Positions 1 to 5,633 of a stretch of 7,460 nucleotides of DNA are shown in pieces (the first letter of the stretch is position 1; the number at the start of each line of letters is the position of its first letter). The stretch is taken from positions 1-7,460 of the forward strand of contig JAJZTU010000170.1 in the NCBI GenBank assembly GCA_021848765.1, given 5' to 3'. A program made the translations under genes and the position numbers. Origin of the DNA: Bacillota bacterium. GTDB lineage: Bacteria; Bacillota; GCA-003054495; Carboxydocellales; JAJZTU01. Below the pieces are notes generated by a model. It saw only the letters and a list, made by a program, of their open reading frames with translations, ran no database searches and was not told the DNA's origin.

Positions 1-917
1 AGAGTATCCAATCCGTACAGGAACGCTATCTTGCAGCCCGGAAAAATGCCATCCACTCCAATGGGAAAATCCAACTCTCTATGGGGATACATCAGGGAAA
101 ACTGGAAAAGCCGGTCATTATCCATGCCTCCCGTATCCCGCCAGGGAAAGTCCAAGAGATCGAGCTTATCTGGGACGGTCAACTGATGCTGGCAATCAGC
201 TATGAGGACGGGATATGCCCCACGGCAAATGCTCATACAGGCATAGCTGCCATCGACATGGGCGAGATTCACGGTATTGCCACAGTTGCAGACACCGGAC
301 AGGCCCTGATCATCACATCCAGGAAGTTGCGGAGCATTAAACGCCTGCGGAACAAAAAACACGCAAAGCTACGCAAAAAGCAATCCCGCTGCAAAAAGGG
401 CAGCCGCCGGTGGAAAAAGTTACAGCGGGCGATAAATAAGATTAGCAGCAAGACGGACAGGCAGCAACAGGATATTCTCCACAAAATGAGCCGTAAATTT
501 GCAGCCTGGGCAGATAAGCAGCAGGTGAAAACTGTGGTTGTCGGTGATGTGGAAGGTGTACAGCGGAATACGTCCAAACGTAAGAAAGACAATCCGAAGA
601 AGAAGCGGCGTACACGCCGGCAGAACCAACGGATGAGCCAGTGGCCTTTTGGCCTGCTGATCATGCTGCTGACTTATAAATTGGCGGTGTTGGGGATAGA
701 ACTGACGAAAACAGACGAGAGCCATACTACGCAGACATGCCCTGTCTGTGGCCGGAGGAAGAAAGTATCCGGCAGGATATACAAGTGCCATTGCGGATAT
801 GAGATGCACCGTGACATCCATGGAGCAAGGAATATCCTGGCCAAGCACAAGTATGGAGAAATCTGTGCATTCGATTGGAAGATCGATAAGATCACGTATC
901 TACGGCCCACCGGTTAA
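1..917 (+). CDS. tnpB: TnpB, RNA-guided RuvC-like nuclease of IS200/IS605 family (5' truncated by window edge)
   Basis: The frame is open from base 3, so the ATG at 81 is probably internal and the true start lies upstream. Known TnpB proteins are about 400 aa, against about 304 visible here. Residues below are numbered from that ATG. The RuvC-I Asp is in AIDMGEIHG (D59). A Lys/Arg-rich helical stretch covers about 82-120. The RuvC-II strand reads TVVVGDVEGV (151-160). The zinc ribbon is CPVC (220-223) with CHC (236-238), preceded by TDESHTTQT. The RuvC-III Asp is in HRDIHGARNI (D245). The family cuts DNA guided by an omega-RNA made from the element's right end, helping the element persist. 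The odd point is that the usual RuvC-II Glu (as in V-E-D-L) is Gly155 here, leaving activity open. Candidate substitutes are E158 and E213. The family call is firm; catalytic competence is not. Confidence 0.93.
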   Translation, partial: SIQSVQERYLAARKNAIHSNGKIQLSMGIHQGKLEKPVIIHASRIPPGKVQEIELIWDGQLMLAISYEDGICPTANAHTGIAAIDMGEIHGIATVADTGQALIITSRKLRSIKRLRNKKHAKLRKKQSRCKKGSRRWKKLQRAINKISSKTDRQQQDILHKMSRKFAAWADKQQVKTVVVGDVEGVQRNTSKRKKDNPKKKRRTRRQNQRMSQWPFGLLIMLLTYKLAVLGIELTKTDESHTTQTCPVCGRRKKVSGRIYKCHCGYEMHRDIHGARNILAKHKYGEICAFDWKIDKITYLRPTG

Positions 918-1108
918 GGTGGAAAGTAGTAGATGCCTGGAGCTAAGGCCACCGGAGAAACAGAACTTCGGTGTTGTCGGAAGCGTCAACAAGTTAGCGG
1001 GCATGTCTGGTGCATGAGGAAACTCAAACGAGCTTCCGACCCGCCAATTTGAAGATATGTTCTTGAAGCTCCCGCCTCTTAGCGTATCCGTAGGCGGGAG
1101 AGGTTCAC
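1..1108 (+). mobile_element. IS200/IS605-type (tnpB-only or IS605) element, right part
   Basis: The stretch contains a tnpB gene followed by a structured non-coding tail. The tail ends in a 9-bp hairpin (CTCCCGCCT 1069-1077 with AGGCGGGAG 1092-1100) and AGGTTCAC (1101-1108). A terminal hairpin closed by AGGTTCAC-like sequence is what I recall for right ends of tnpB elements in this family. The left end and any tnpA lie outside the window, so I cannot say whether the element is autonomous. The exact right boundary is inferred, and 1108 could be off by several bases. No terminal inverted repeats are expected for this family. Confidence 0.7.
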
Positions 1109-1125
1109 TACTCACACCCAAAAAG
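905..1125 (+). ncRNA. Candidate omega-RNA (reRNA) scaffold plus guide of the tnpB element
   Basis: The 190 bases after the tnpB stop are non-coding and densely structured. CCACC 907-911/GGTGG 918-922 straddles the stop codon. CACCGGAG 950-957 pairs with CTTCGGTG 966-973 (8 bp with one G-U). GTCGGAAGC 976-984 pairs perfectly with GCTTCCGAC 1032-1040 and encloses a hairpin, TGAG 1015-1018/CTCA 1023-1026, with a GAAA loop. The last stem is 1069-1077/1092-1100 with a 14-nt loop. Known omega-RNAs overlap the tnpB 3' end, run through the right end, and take their guide from the flanking DNA. By that model the guide would start near 1109 and read into the spo0B-like leader. The pairings are seen directly. 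The omega-RNA identity and both ends are inferred. Confidence 0.65.
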
Positions 1126-1127
1126 AT

Positions 1128-1133
1128 GAGGTG
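1128..1133 (+). promoter_or_regulatory. Ribosome binding site deciding the GTG start of the Spo0B-like gene
   Basis: GAGGTG lies five bases upstream of GTG 1139. No ATG with a comparable site occurs near the N-terminus, so GTG is the preferred start. The site lies about 20 bp beyond the inferred transposon right end, so the insertion spared it but may have separated the gene from its original promoter. Confidence 0.6.
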
Positions 1134-1138
1134 CTAAC

Positions 1139-1717
1139 GTGGAAGAGTTTTTGAAGATTCTGAGTGTCAGGCGGCATGATTTTCTAAACCATATCCAGGT
1201 CATCTCCGGCTACCTCCAATTAAATAAGATCGACCGGGCCAAAGAGTATTTGGTACAGATGGCAGATGAGTTAACCATGGAAAGCCAGCTGTGTAACTGC
1301 CGGTCCGGACAGGTGGCGGTAGCGTTGCTGTACCTCCAGCACCAGGCTGTATTAGCCGGGGTTAAGCTGTCGGTGAGGGTAGCGGCATCTTTGGATGCTT
1401 CCCGGGTGCCGGAGCACATTCTCGCCGCTATTATCCGGGTTTACGGGTTAACCCTCCAGGAAGCTCAAACAGCAGCCAATAAGGGTCGGGAGGAAAACTG
1501 CCTGCTGGGCATATTCGAAGAGGCGGAATATATCGAGTGGCAATTCGGAATTCCTTCTGGAAAGAGCTTGAGCAGGAAATTTCGGGAGCGTGTGGGCCTT
1601 CTTCTCGGGCAAGAGGACTTGCAGCTGTGTGTCATTCAGGCTTTTGATGGAGGCGTCCGCCTGGAAATCCCTAAAAAATTGGATAACTGCGAAAATGGGA
1701 ATAAGATACATACATAA
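1139..1717 (+). CDS. spo0B: Spo0B-like sporulation phosphotransferase
   Basis: The 192-aa protein opens with a Spo0B/sensor-kinase type helical dimerisation segment. RRHDFLNHIQVISGYLQLNK (11-30) carries the phospho-accepting His at residue 13 in the typical R-H-D-x-x-N context. The rest (about 60-180) is weakly conserved and would correspond to the degenerate ATPase-like domain. Length matches Bacillus Spo0B. Known role: Spo0B relays phosphate from Spo0F to Spo0A, controlling entry into sporulation, in the cytoplasm. In Bacillus it sits directly before obg, and obg is the next same-strand gene here, which supports the call. The context is odd: a tnpB element ends just upstream, and a 740-bp insert with minus-strand coding separates it from obg. 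It could instead be the dimerisation/His-transfer part of another kinase, but no ATP-binding G-box motifs are visible. Confidence 0.8.
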   Translation: MEEFLKILSVRRHDFLNHIQVISGYLQLNKIDRAKEYLVQMADELTMESQLCNCRSGQVAVALLYLQHQAVLAGVKLSVRVAASLDASRVPEHILAAIIRVYGLTLQEAQTAANKGREENCLLGIFEEAEYIEWQFGIPSGKSLSRKFRERVGLLLGQEDLQLCVIQAFDGGVRLEIPKKLDNCENGNKIHT

Positions 1718-1723
1718 TCCGAA

Positions 1724-1984
1724 TTATAGTAAAGCGGTCCGGTCAACAGTTTTTGTTGTGCTTGGACTGCTATTGTGTTCTGGTGAAAAATCCCAAGCAT
1801 CATCTTCGGACATCCACTCTTTGGCTTTTTACAAGATTTTATATGGTATCACATGCTCCACCTAGTCAACATATTTTGAATGAGCATAACAATAATCACA
1901 GTCGGAATAACATATTTTAGGCGGCCATCCTCCAATATCTATAGAATGAGTACAAACTGTGGAGATTATGTAAGACTCTACTAT
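1724..1984 (-). pseudogene. Decayed fragment with radical-SAM CX3CX2C motif
   Basis: One minus-strand frame across this gap reads like protein despite two in-frame stops (TAG at 1862-1864, TAA at 1829-1831). It contains SIDIGGWPPKICYSDCDYCY, in which C-YSD-C-DY-C (codons 1889-1912) is an exact CX3CX2C radical-SAM cluster motif followed by Tyr. After the stops the frame continues as VEHVIPYKIL and KAKEWMSEDDAWDFSPEH before a third stop at 1724-1726. No start codon or ribosome binding site introduces it. The G-G-x-P just before the cysteines resembles, from memory, the start of Mmp10-type radical SAM proteins. The motif and stops are seen directly; that this is a gene relic rather than chance is inference. 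The sequence is more AT-rich than its neighbours. Confidence 0.33.
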
Positions 1985-1991
1985 CGTAGAG
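1976..1991. repeat. Perfect 6-bp inverted repeat at the LysM gene stop
   Basis: CTCTAC (1976-1981), a TATC spacer and GTAGAG (1986-1991) form a small hairpin that overlaps the LysM gene's last codons and its stop. There is no T-run, so it is a poor intrinsic terminator. It marks the point where LysM similarity stops and the radical-SAM-like remnant frame becomes the better reading. Confidence 0.35.
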
Positions 1992-2229
1992 CGGCTCCAA
2001 TTATAACGGATTGGGGAACACCGTAAGCCTGGGAAATGCTAAACACGGATTCTCCGGGCCGAACACGAATAAGGTTGACACCCGGAGGAATGGAAAGCTG
2101 TTGGCCGGGGAAAATGGTGTAAGGTGCCGAGAGGTTATTGGCGGCAATTAGAGAATCAAGGGGCAGTTCCCACCTCCTGGAGATGAGAAATAGGGTATCC
2201 CCGGGACGTACTGTGTAGAAGAGTTGCAT
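1981..2229 (-). CDS. Small LysM-repeat protein, second LysM cut short
   Basis: The 82-aa product has one full LysM domain at residues 4-49 (YTVRPGDTLFLISRRW...IFPGQQLSIPPG). A second begins at about residue 54 (IRVRPGESVFSISQAYGVPQSVII) but stops at residue 82, before the expected AANxL...IxPGQ half. LysM binds GlcNAc-containing glycans, and in spore formers such proteins occur on cell wall and spore coats. There is no signal peptide, which fits spore-associated SafA/YaaH-like proteins but does not prove it. The ribosome binding site AGGAGGG (plus-strand 2238-2244) lies eight bases before the ATG and is strong. The gene opposes its neighbours and splits spo0B from obg. The abrupt end suggests 3' truncation. 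It may still be expressed. Confidence 0.72.
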   Translation of the reverse strand: MQLFYTVRPGDTLFLISRRWELPLDSLIAANNLSAPYTIFPGQQLSIPPGVNLIRVRPGESVFSISQAYGVPQSVIIGAALR

Positions 2230-2455
2230 TGGCTATACCCTCCTGTCTGGAACTTCTATTTATTCTATGTAACTACCAACAGTGCGGAAACTAATAAAAA
2301 ATTATGAAATAAAATGCTGTGCAGGAATTCCCAAAAGCATAGAGAAATAAGACTTTAGGGCATACTATAAAACATTATGGAAATGAATCTATAAAACCAT
2401 AGTTACTCCCAGCGTAACCCAGGCGGGAAATCCAGGTACATAAAGGTGATGACTG
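2230..2455. other. Divergent intergenic region between LysM gene and obg
   Basis: This AT-rich spacer must hold the start signals for the minus-strand LysM gene and probably for obg. I see no convincing TTGACA/TATAAT pair. GTTAC 2402-2406/GTAAC 2414-2418 is a small inverted repeat 38 bp before the obg ATG. GGAATTCC (2324-2331) is an 8-bp palindrome flanked by ATGCT/AGCAT (2314-2318/2336-2340). No tRNA or riboswitch was recognised. Confidence 0.4.
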
Positions 2456-3721
2456 ATGTTTTTTGATAAAGCAAAGATTTTTGTTAAAGGTGGGGATGGC
2501 GGAAATGGCATGGTGGCCTACCGCCGGGAAAAGTATATCCCGGAAGGTGGACCCTACGGGGGTGACGGAGGCCGGGGAGGCGATGTCATTTTCCGGGTGG
2601 ATGAGGGTTTGAGAACCCTGGTGGATTTTCGCTACCAGCGCCACTATAAGGCTGAAAAAGGAGAGAACGGAGGCTCCAAGAACATGCACGGCCGGAGCGG
2701 GGAAGACCTGATAATCCGGGTCCCCATGGGCACTGTGGTCAAGGATGCAGAGACCGGGGAGGTCCTGGCTGATCTGGTCGATCCCGGACAGGAAACAGTA
2801 ATAGCCAAAGGAGGACGTGGCGGCAGGGGTAACTCCCGGTTTGCCACAGCTCAGAATAAAGCTCCCGGCTTTGCCGAAAAGGGGGACCCGGGTGAGGAAC
2901 ACTGGTTGTGGCTGGAGCTGAAACTTATTGCTGACGTCGGTCTAATTGGCTTTCCCAATGTGGGGAAGTCAACCATCATCTCCCGGGTGTCTGCGGCCAA
3001 GCCCAAAATTGCTGATTATCACTTTACCACCCTGGTACCCAATCTAGGGGTAGTAAAGGTAGGAGATGGATTTAGTTTCGTGCTTGCCGATATCCCGGGC
3101 CTAATTGAAGGCGCTCACACCGGGGCGGGACTGGGCCATGAATTTTTGCGCCATACTGAACGGACCAGGTTGCTAATCCATGTTATTGATATTGCCGGCG
3201 CTGAGGAGAGGGACCCCCTGGAGGATTATGCTGCTATAAACCGGGAGTTGGAGCTCTACAATCCCAAACTTGCCCGGCGGAAACAGTTAATTGCCGCTAA
3301 CAAGATGGACTTGCCCACAGCAAAAGCAAATCTGGAACGGCTGCAGGCCAAACTGGGCAGTACAGCGGAAATCTTCCCTGTATCGGCGGTTAGCGGGGAG
3401 GGACTGGATGCTCTCATGCACCGGGTAGCCCGGTTGCTGCCGGAAATTGAAGATGAGCCAATTGTTGAAGCAGTAGAGAAAATTACCAAGCTGGAGGACG
3501 TGCCCAGGTTTTCTATTACCCGGGAAGACGGCATATTCATAGTATCAGGCAAAGAAATTGAATTACATTTCGACAGGACGGATTTTAATAATGAGGAATC
3601 TGTCCGTCGATTTCAGAGTATCATTCGCCTGATGGGCATCGAGGATGCCCTGCGGGCAGAAGGCGCTAAGGAGGGTGATGTAGTTCGGATTAAGGATTTG
3701 GAGTTTGATTTCATGGATTAG
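2456..3721 (+). CDS. obg: Obg-family GTPase (ObgE/CgtA)
   Basis: The 421-aa protein has all three Obg domains. The Gly-rich N-terminal Obg fold spans about 1-158 (KGGDGGNG, GGPYGGDGGRGGDV, KGGRGGRGN). The G domain spans about 159-330, with G1 GFPNVGKST (165-173), G2 around YHFTTLVPN (188-196), G3 DIPG (212-215), G4 NKMD (282-285) and G5 SAVSG (310-314). The C-terminal OCT domain spans about 345-421. Length is typical. Known role: an essential ribosome-associated GTPase that acts in late 50S maturation and stress or (p)ppGpp responses; in Bacillus it is also needed for sporulation initiation. The ATG is preceded by AAAGGTGAT (2442-2450). A small gene follows 62 bp downstream, probably co-transcribed to the terminator at 4013. 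No defects are seen. Confidence 0.98.
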   Translation: MFFDKAKIFVKGGDGGNGMVAYRREKYIPEGGPYGGDGGRGGDVIFRVDEGLRTLVDFRYQRHYKAEKGENGGSKNMHGRSGEDLIIRVPMGTVVKDAETGEVLADLVDPGQETVIAKGGRGGRGNSRFATAQNKAPGFAEKGDPGEEHWLWLELKLIADVGLIGFPNVGKSTIISRVSAAKPKIADYHFTTLVPNLGVVKVGDGFSFVLADIPGLIEGAHTGAGLGHEFLRHTERTRLLIHVIDIAGAEERDPLEDYAAINRELELYNPKLARRKQLIAANKMDLPTAKANLERLQAKLGSTAEIFPVSAVSGEGLDALMHRVARLLPEIEDEPIVEAVEKITKLEDVPRFSITREDGIFIVSGKEIELHFDRTDFNNEESVRRFQSIIRLMGIEDALRAEGAKEGDVVRIKDLEFDFMD

Positions 3722-3783
3722 TCTCAAGAGAATCCTCTGATGTCGGGTAGTTAGTGTCATGAGAATGGGAGGTCAACTGCATC

Positions 3784-3993
3784 ATGATGTGCTTGGACTG
3801 CGGTAACTGCCTGGAGAACGTGGCTACCTACTACTGTACCGCTCGCAACGAATTTATAGTCCGGGACGAAGAAGTAGTCGTGGAAAAGTTTAGAGACGGC
3901 TCCTCTTGGAAAAAAGGTGTACCGGGATATGAGTGCAGAAGGAGGCGAATCAGAAAAGACCGCGAGGATCTCAAGAAAGTGGATAATTTATAA
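3784..3993 (+). CDS. Small cysteine-rich protein of unknown function
   Basis: The 69-aa product begins MMCLDCGNC, giving a CX2CX2C cluster (residues 3, 6, 9), with further Cys at 18 (ATYYCTARNEF) and 51 (GYECRRRR). The C-terminal third is very basic and charged (RRRRIRKDREDLKK). I do not recognise the family. The spacing of cysteines would suit a small zinc or iron-sulfur site, and the basic tail could contact nucleic acid, but both are inference. GGGAGGT at 3767-3773 is a good ribosome binding site. Two ATGs in tandem (3784, 3787) make the exact start ambiguous by one residue. It lies 62 bp after obg on the same strand and 19 bp before a terminator, so it is probably the last gene of the obg transcript. 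Confidence 0.72.
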   Translation: MMCLDCGNCLENVATYYCTARNEFIVRDEEVVVEKFRDGSSWKKGVPGYECRRRRIRKDREDLKKVDNL

Positions 3994-4012
3994 GCTTTTA
4001 ACGAAAAATCTC

Positions 4013-4040
4013 AGCAGGCGCCTTTGGTGCCTGCTTTTCT
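4013..4040 (+). terminator. Intrinsic terminator of the obg transcript
   Basis: AGCAGGCGCC (4013-4022) pairs with GGTGCCTGCT (4026-4035). The stem is 10 bp with one G-T pair and a TTT loop, followed at once by a T-run to 4040. It closes the obg/small-protein transcript and insulates the sigma-54 region that follows. Confidence 0.92.
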
Positions 4041-4051
4041 AATTGTCCATA

Positions 4052-4153
4052 TTGGAACAGTGAACCAAAATGGAACATCAACCTAAAGGGGGTACAATTA
4101 ATCTAGCCTTGAGGCCGGATGCAACTAAAACTGTTCCAAAATGGGGCGGAACC
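4052..4153 (+). promoter_or_regulatory. Candidate enhancer (UAS) for a sigma-54 activator
   Basis: Four GGAAC(A/C) boxes cluster here: TGGAACA at 4053-4059, TGGAACA at 4071-4077 (18 bp apart), the inverted TGTTCCA at 4132-4138, and GGAACC at 4148-4153. TTGGAACAGT (4052-4061) and ACTGTTCCAA (4130-4139) are perfect 10-bp inverted copies. CCAAAATGG is directly repeated at 4065 and 4136. The cluster lies about 110-210 bp upstream of the predicted start site, the normal range for enhancer-binding proteins of the NtrC/AdhR class. The repeats are seen directly; binding is inferred. No activator gene is in the window. Confidence 0.6.
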
Positions 4154-4234
4154 AAATGTTATATGTAAGGGGCAGCCGCCTGCTAAAAGGCCGGAAAGGC
4201 TTAAATGGACTGGTTTTTTAGAAAAGCGAGAAAA

Positions 4235-4251
4235 TTGGCACAGCTTTTGCT
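4235..4251 (+). promoter_or_regulatory. Sigma-54 (-24/-12) promoter for the alcohol dehydrogenase
   Basis: TTGGCACAGCTTTTGCT matches the sigma-54 consensus (TTGGCAC-N5-TTGCT), with the invariant GG (4237-4238) and GC (4249-4250) exactly 10 bp apart. Transcription should begin near 4262, leaving a leader of about 174 nt before the alcohol dehydrogenase ATG. A promoter of this type is silent without an ATP-dependent activator, so expression should respond to a specific signal, plausibly alcohol or aldehyde. Confidence 0.88.
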
Positions 4252-4259
4252 TTGTACAA

Positions 4260-4406
4260 GGGTACCAAACCTAAACTTGTGAATACAGTCCATGTGAAAG
4301 GTGGTGGAGAGCCAACCTCAGGTTACTCAAGGTCGCTGTCAGGGTGTTTTTTGAAAAGGGTGTTTTGAAGAGGTGATTTTGAAAAGGGTATGATTCGGGT
4401 ACCAAA
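4260..4406 (+). repeat. 10-bp direct repeat GGGTACCAAA flanking the leader
   Basis: GGGTACCAAA occurs at 4260-4269, overlapping the predicted start site, and again at 4397-4406, about 15 bp before the ribosome binding site. Both copies are followed within 4-7 bases by AACTT. GGTACC is itself a palindrome. A third, shorter GGGTACC occurs after the alcohol dehydrogenase at 5664-5670. Function is unknown; an operator or duplicated leader segment are options. Confidence 0.5.
4349..4390 (+). repeat. Three tandem 14-bp repeats in the leader
   Basis: TTTTGAAAAGGGTG (4349), TTTTGAAGAGGTGA (4363) and TTTTGAAAAGGGTA (4377) lie end to end with exact 14-bp spacing. The first and third share 13 of 14 bases. 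A vestige of a fourth unit (AGGGTG) ends at 4346. The array is 45 bp upstream of the alcohol dehydrogenase start, inside the predicted transcript. Each unit carries a GA-rich Shine-Dalgarno-like core, so an RNA- or translation-level role is possible but unproven. Confidence 0.75.
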
Positions 4407-4435
4407 ATACAAAAACTTCGAGGAGGTTTCTTAAT

Positions 4436-5599
4436 ATGGCATTAGGAGAGCAAGTATACGGATATTTTATGCCTACAGTCAACCTGATGGGTGCAGGTGC
4501 CGCTAAAAAGGTAGGAGAACAACTGGCTGTCCAGGGGGGCAAAAAAGCCCTGATTGTAACCGATGCTTTTCTGGCCCAAATCGGTATGGCTGATGAAATC
4601 AAAGCTAACATTGAAGCAGCCGGTGCCCAAGCAGTGATTTTTGCCGGCGCTGAGCCTAACCCCACTGACAATAACGTACATGACGGACTGAAGGTTTACC
4701 GGGAAAATGACTGTGACTCCATCGTTTCTCTGGGTGGCGGAAGTTCCCACGACTGTGCCAAGGGTATTGGTATCGTAGCCACCAATGGCGGCAACATCCG
4801 TGAATATGAAGGAATTGACAAGTCCGCTAAGGCAATGCCTCCCTTTATTGCAGTTAACACCACTGCCGGTACCGCCAGTGAAATGACCCGCTTCTGCATT
4901 ATTACCGACACCGACCGTCATGTTAAGATGGCTATCGTTGACTGGCGCTGTACTCCTAACGTGGCCATCAACGATCCCCTGCTGATGATGAAGAAGCCTC
5001 CTGCGTTAACCGCTGCTACCGGTATGGATGCTCTGACCCATGCTGTTGAGGCCTATGTATCCACTATCGCTACTCCTGTTACCGATTCTGCCGCGCTGAT
5101 GGCTATCAAGCTCATCTCTGAAAACCTGCGGACTGCTGTAGCCAATGGCGACAATTTCGAGGCCCGGGACAAGATGGCTTATGCTGAGTTCCTGGCAGGT
5201 ATGGCTTTCAACAACGCCAGCCTGGGTTATGTACACGCTATGGCTCACCAACTGGGTGGTTTCTATAACCTGCCTCACGGTGTTTGCAACGCTATACTGC
5301 TGCCCCATGTTGAGCGCTTCAACCTGATTGCCAGTCCCCAGCGCTTTGCTGATATCGCTGTGGCTATGGGTGAAAACATCGAAGGACTGTCTACCCGGGA
5401 AGCTGCTGACGTAGCCCTGGCCGCTATCGAAAAGCTCTCCGCTGACATCGGTATCCCTGCAGGTTTGAGCGAACTGAATGTTAAGGAAGCAGACCTCAAG
5501 ATCATGGCTGAAAATGCTATGAAGGATGCTTGCAGCTTCACTAACCCCAGAAAAGCAACCCTGGAAGATGTAATTCAGATTTACAAGAATGCTATGTAA
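4436..5599 (+). CDS. Iron-containing (group III) NAD-dependent alcohol dehydrogenase
   Basis: The 387-aa protein is a full-length group III alcohol dehydrogenase. The dinucleotide-binding loop is GGGSSHD (100-106), with TTAGTASE (142-149) next in order. The metal site is D198, H202 (MDALTHAVEAY), H267 (GYVHAMAHQLGG) and H281 (NLPHG), with family-typical spacing. It interconverts a primary alcohol and its aldehyde with NAD(H) in the cytoplasm. The exact substrate (ethanol, propanol, methanol or a diol) cannot be read from sequence. GAGGAGG (4420-4426) is a strong ribosome binding site and the ATG is unambiguous. The gene is driven by a sigma-54 promoter through a repeat-rich leader and closed by a strong terminator. 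The AOR downstream suggests alcohol oxidation to acid, or the reverse. Codons look biased as in an abundant protein. Confidence 0.96.
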   Translation: MALGEQVYGYFMPTVNLMGAGAAKKVGEQLAVQGGKKALIVTDAFLAQIGMADEIKANIEAAGAQAVIFAGAEPNPTDNNVHDGLKVYRENDCDSIVSLGGGSSHDCAKGIGIVATNGGNIREYEGIDKSAKAMPPFIAVNTTAGTASEMTRFCIITDTDRHVKMAIVDWRCTPNVAINDPLLMMKKPPALTAATGMDALTHAVEAYVSTIATPVTDSAALMAIKLISENLRTAVANGDNFEARDKMAYAEFLAGMAFNNASLGYVHAMAHQLGGFYNLPHGVCNAILLPHVERFNLIASPQRFADIAVAMGENIEGLSTREAADVALAAIEKLSADIGIPAGLSELNVKEADLKIMAENAMKDACSFTNPRKATLEDVIQIYKNAM

Positions 5600-5633
5600 C
5601 TTTCAGATTACTAAACATTCTTCTTCCGAACTG

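Noticed and set aside
748..1017. 89-codon plus-strand frame overlapping the tnpB 3' end
   Set aside because: It lies out of frame over the tnpB zinc ribbon and the omega-RNA stems; composition is not protein-like.
1069..1100. Terminal hairpin of the tnpB element as an intrinsic terminator
   Set aside because: The stem is strong but AGGTTCAC rather than a T-run follows, which fits a transposon right end instead.
1590..1865. 91-codon plus-strand frame over the spo0B 3' end
   Set aside because: It is out of frame with the Spo0B-like gene and lacks a ribosome binding site; the minus-strand radical-SAM relic explains the same stretch better.
1868..1918. AACATATTTT direct repeat (1868 and 1909)
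   Set aside because: Ten AT-rich bases within an AT-rich stretch; easily chance, and no CRISPR-like spacing or third copy.
2251..2370. Sporulation-sigma-like -10 sequences (CATAGAATA on minus, CATACTAT on plus)
   Set aside because: Neither has a matching -35 element at the right distance, so they were not called as sigma-E or sigma-K promoters.
2375..2902. Minus-strand frame of 175 codons across the obg 5' region
   Set aside because: It is antisense to the well-conserved Obg N-terminal domain and has no motif support.
4262..4435. Riboswitch (for example molybdenum/tungsten cofactor type) in the alcohol dehydrogenase leader
   Set aside because: The leader is dominated by simple repeats and I could not fold a conserved multi-helix core with an expression platform.
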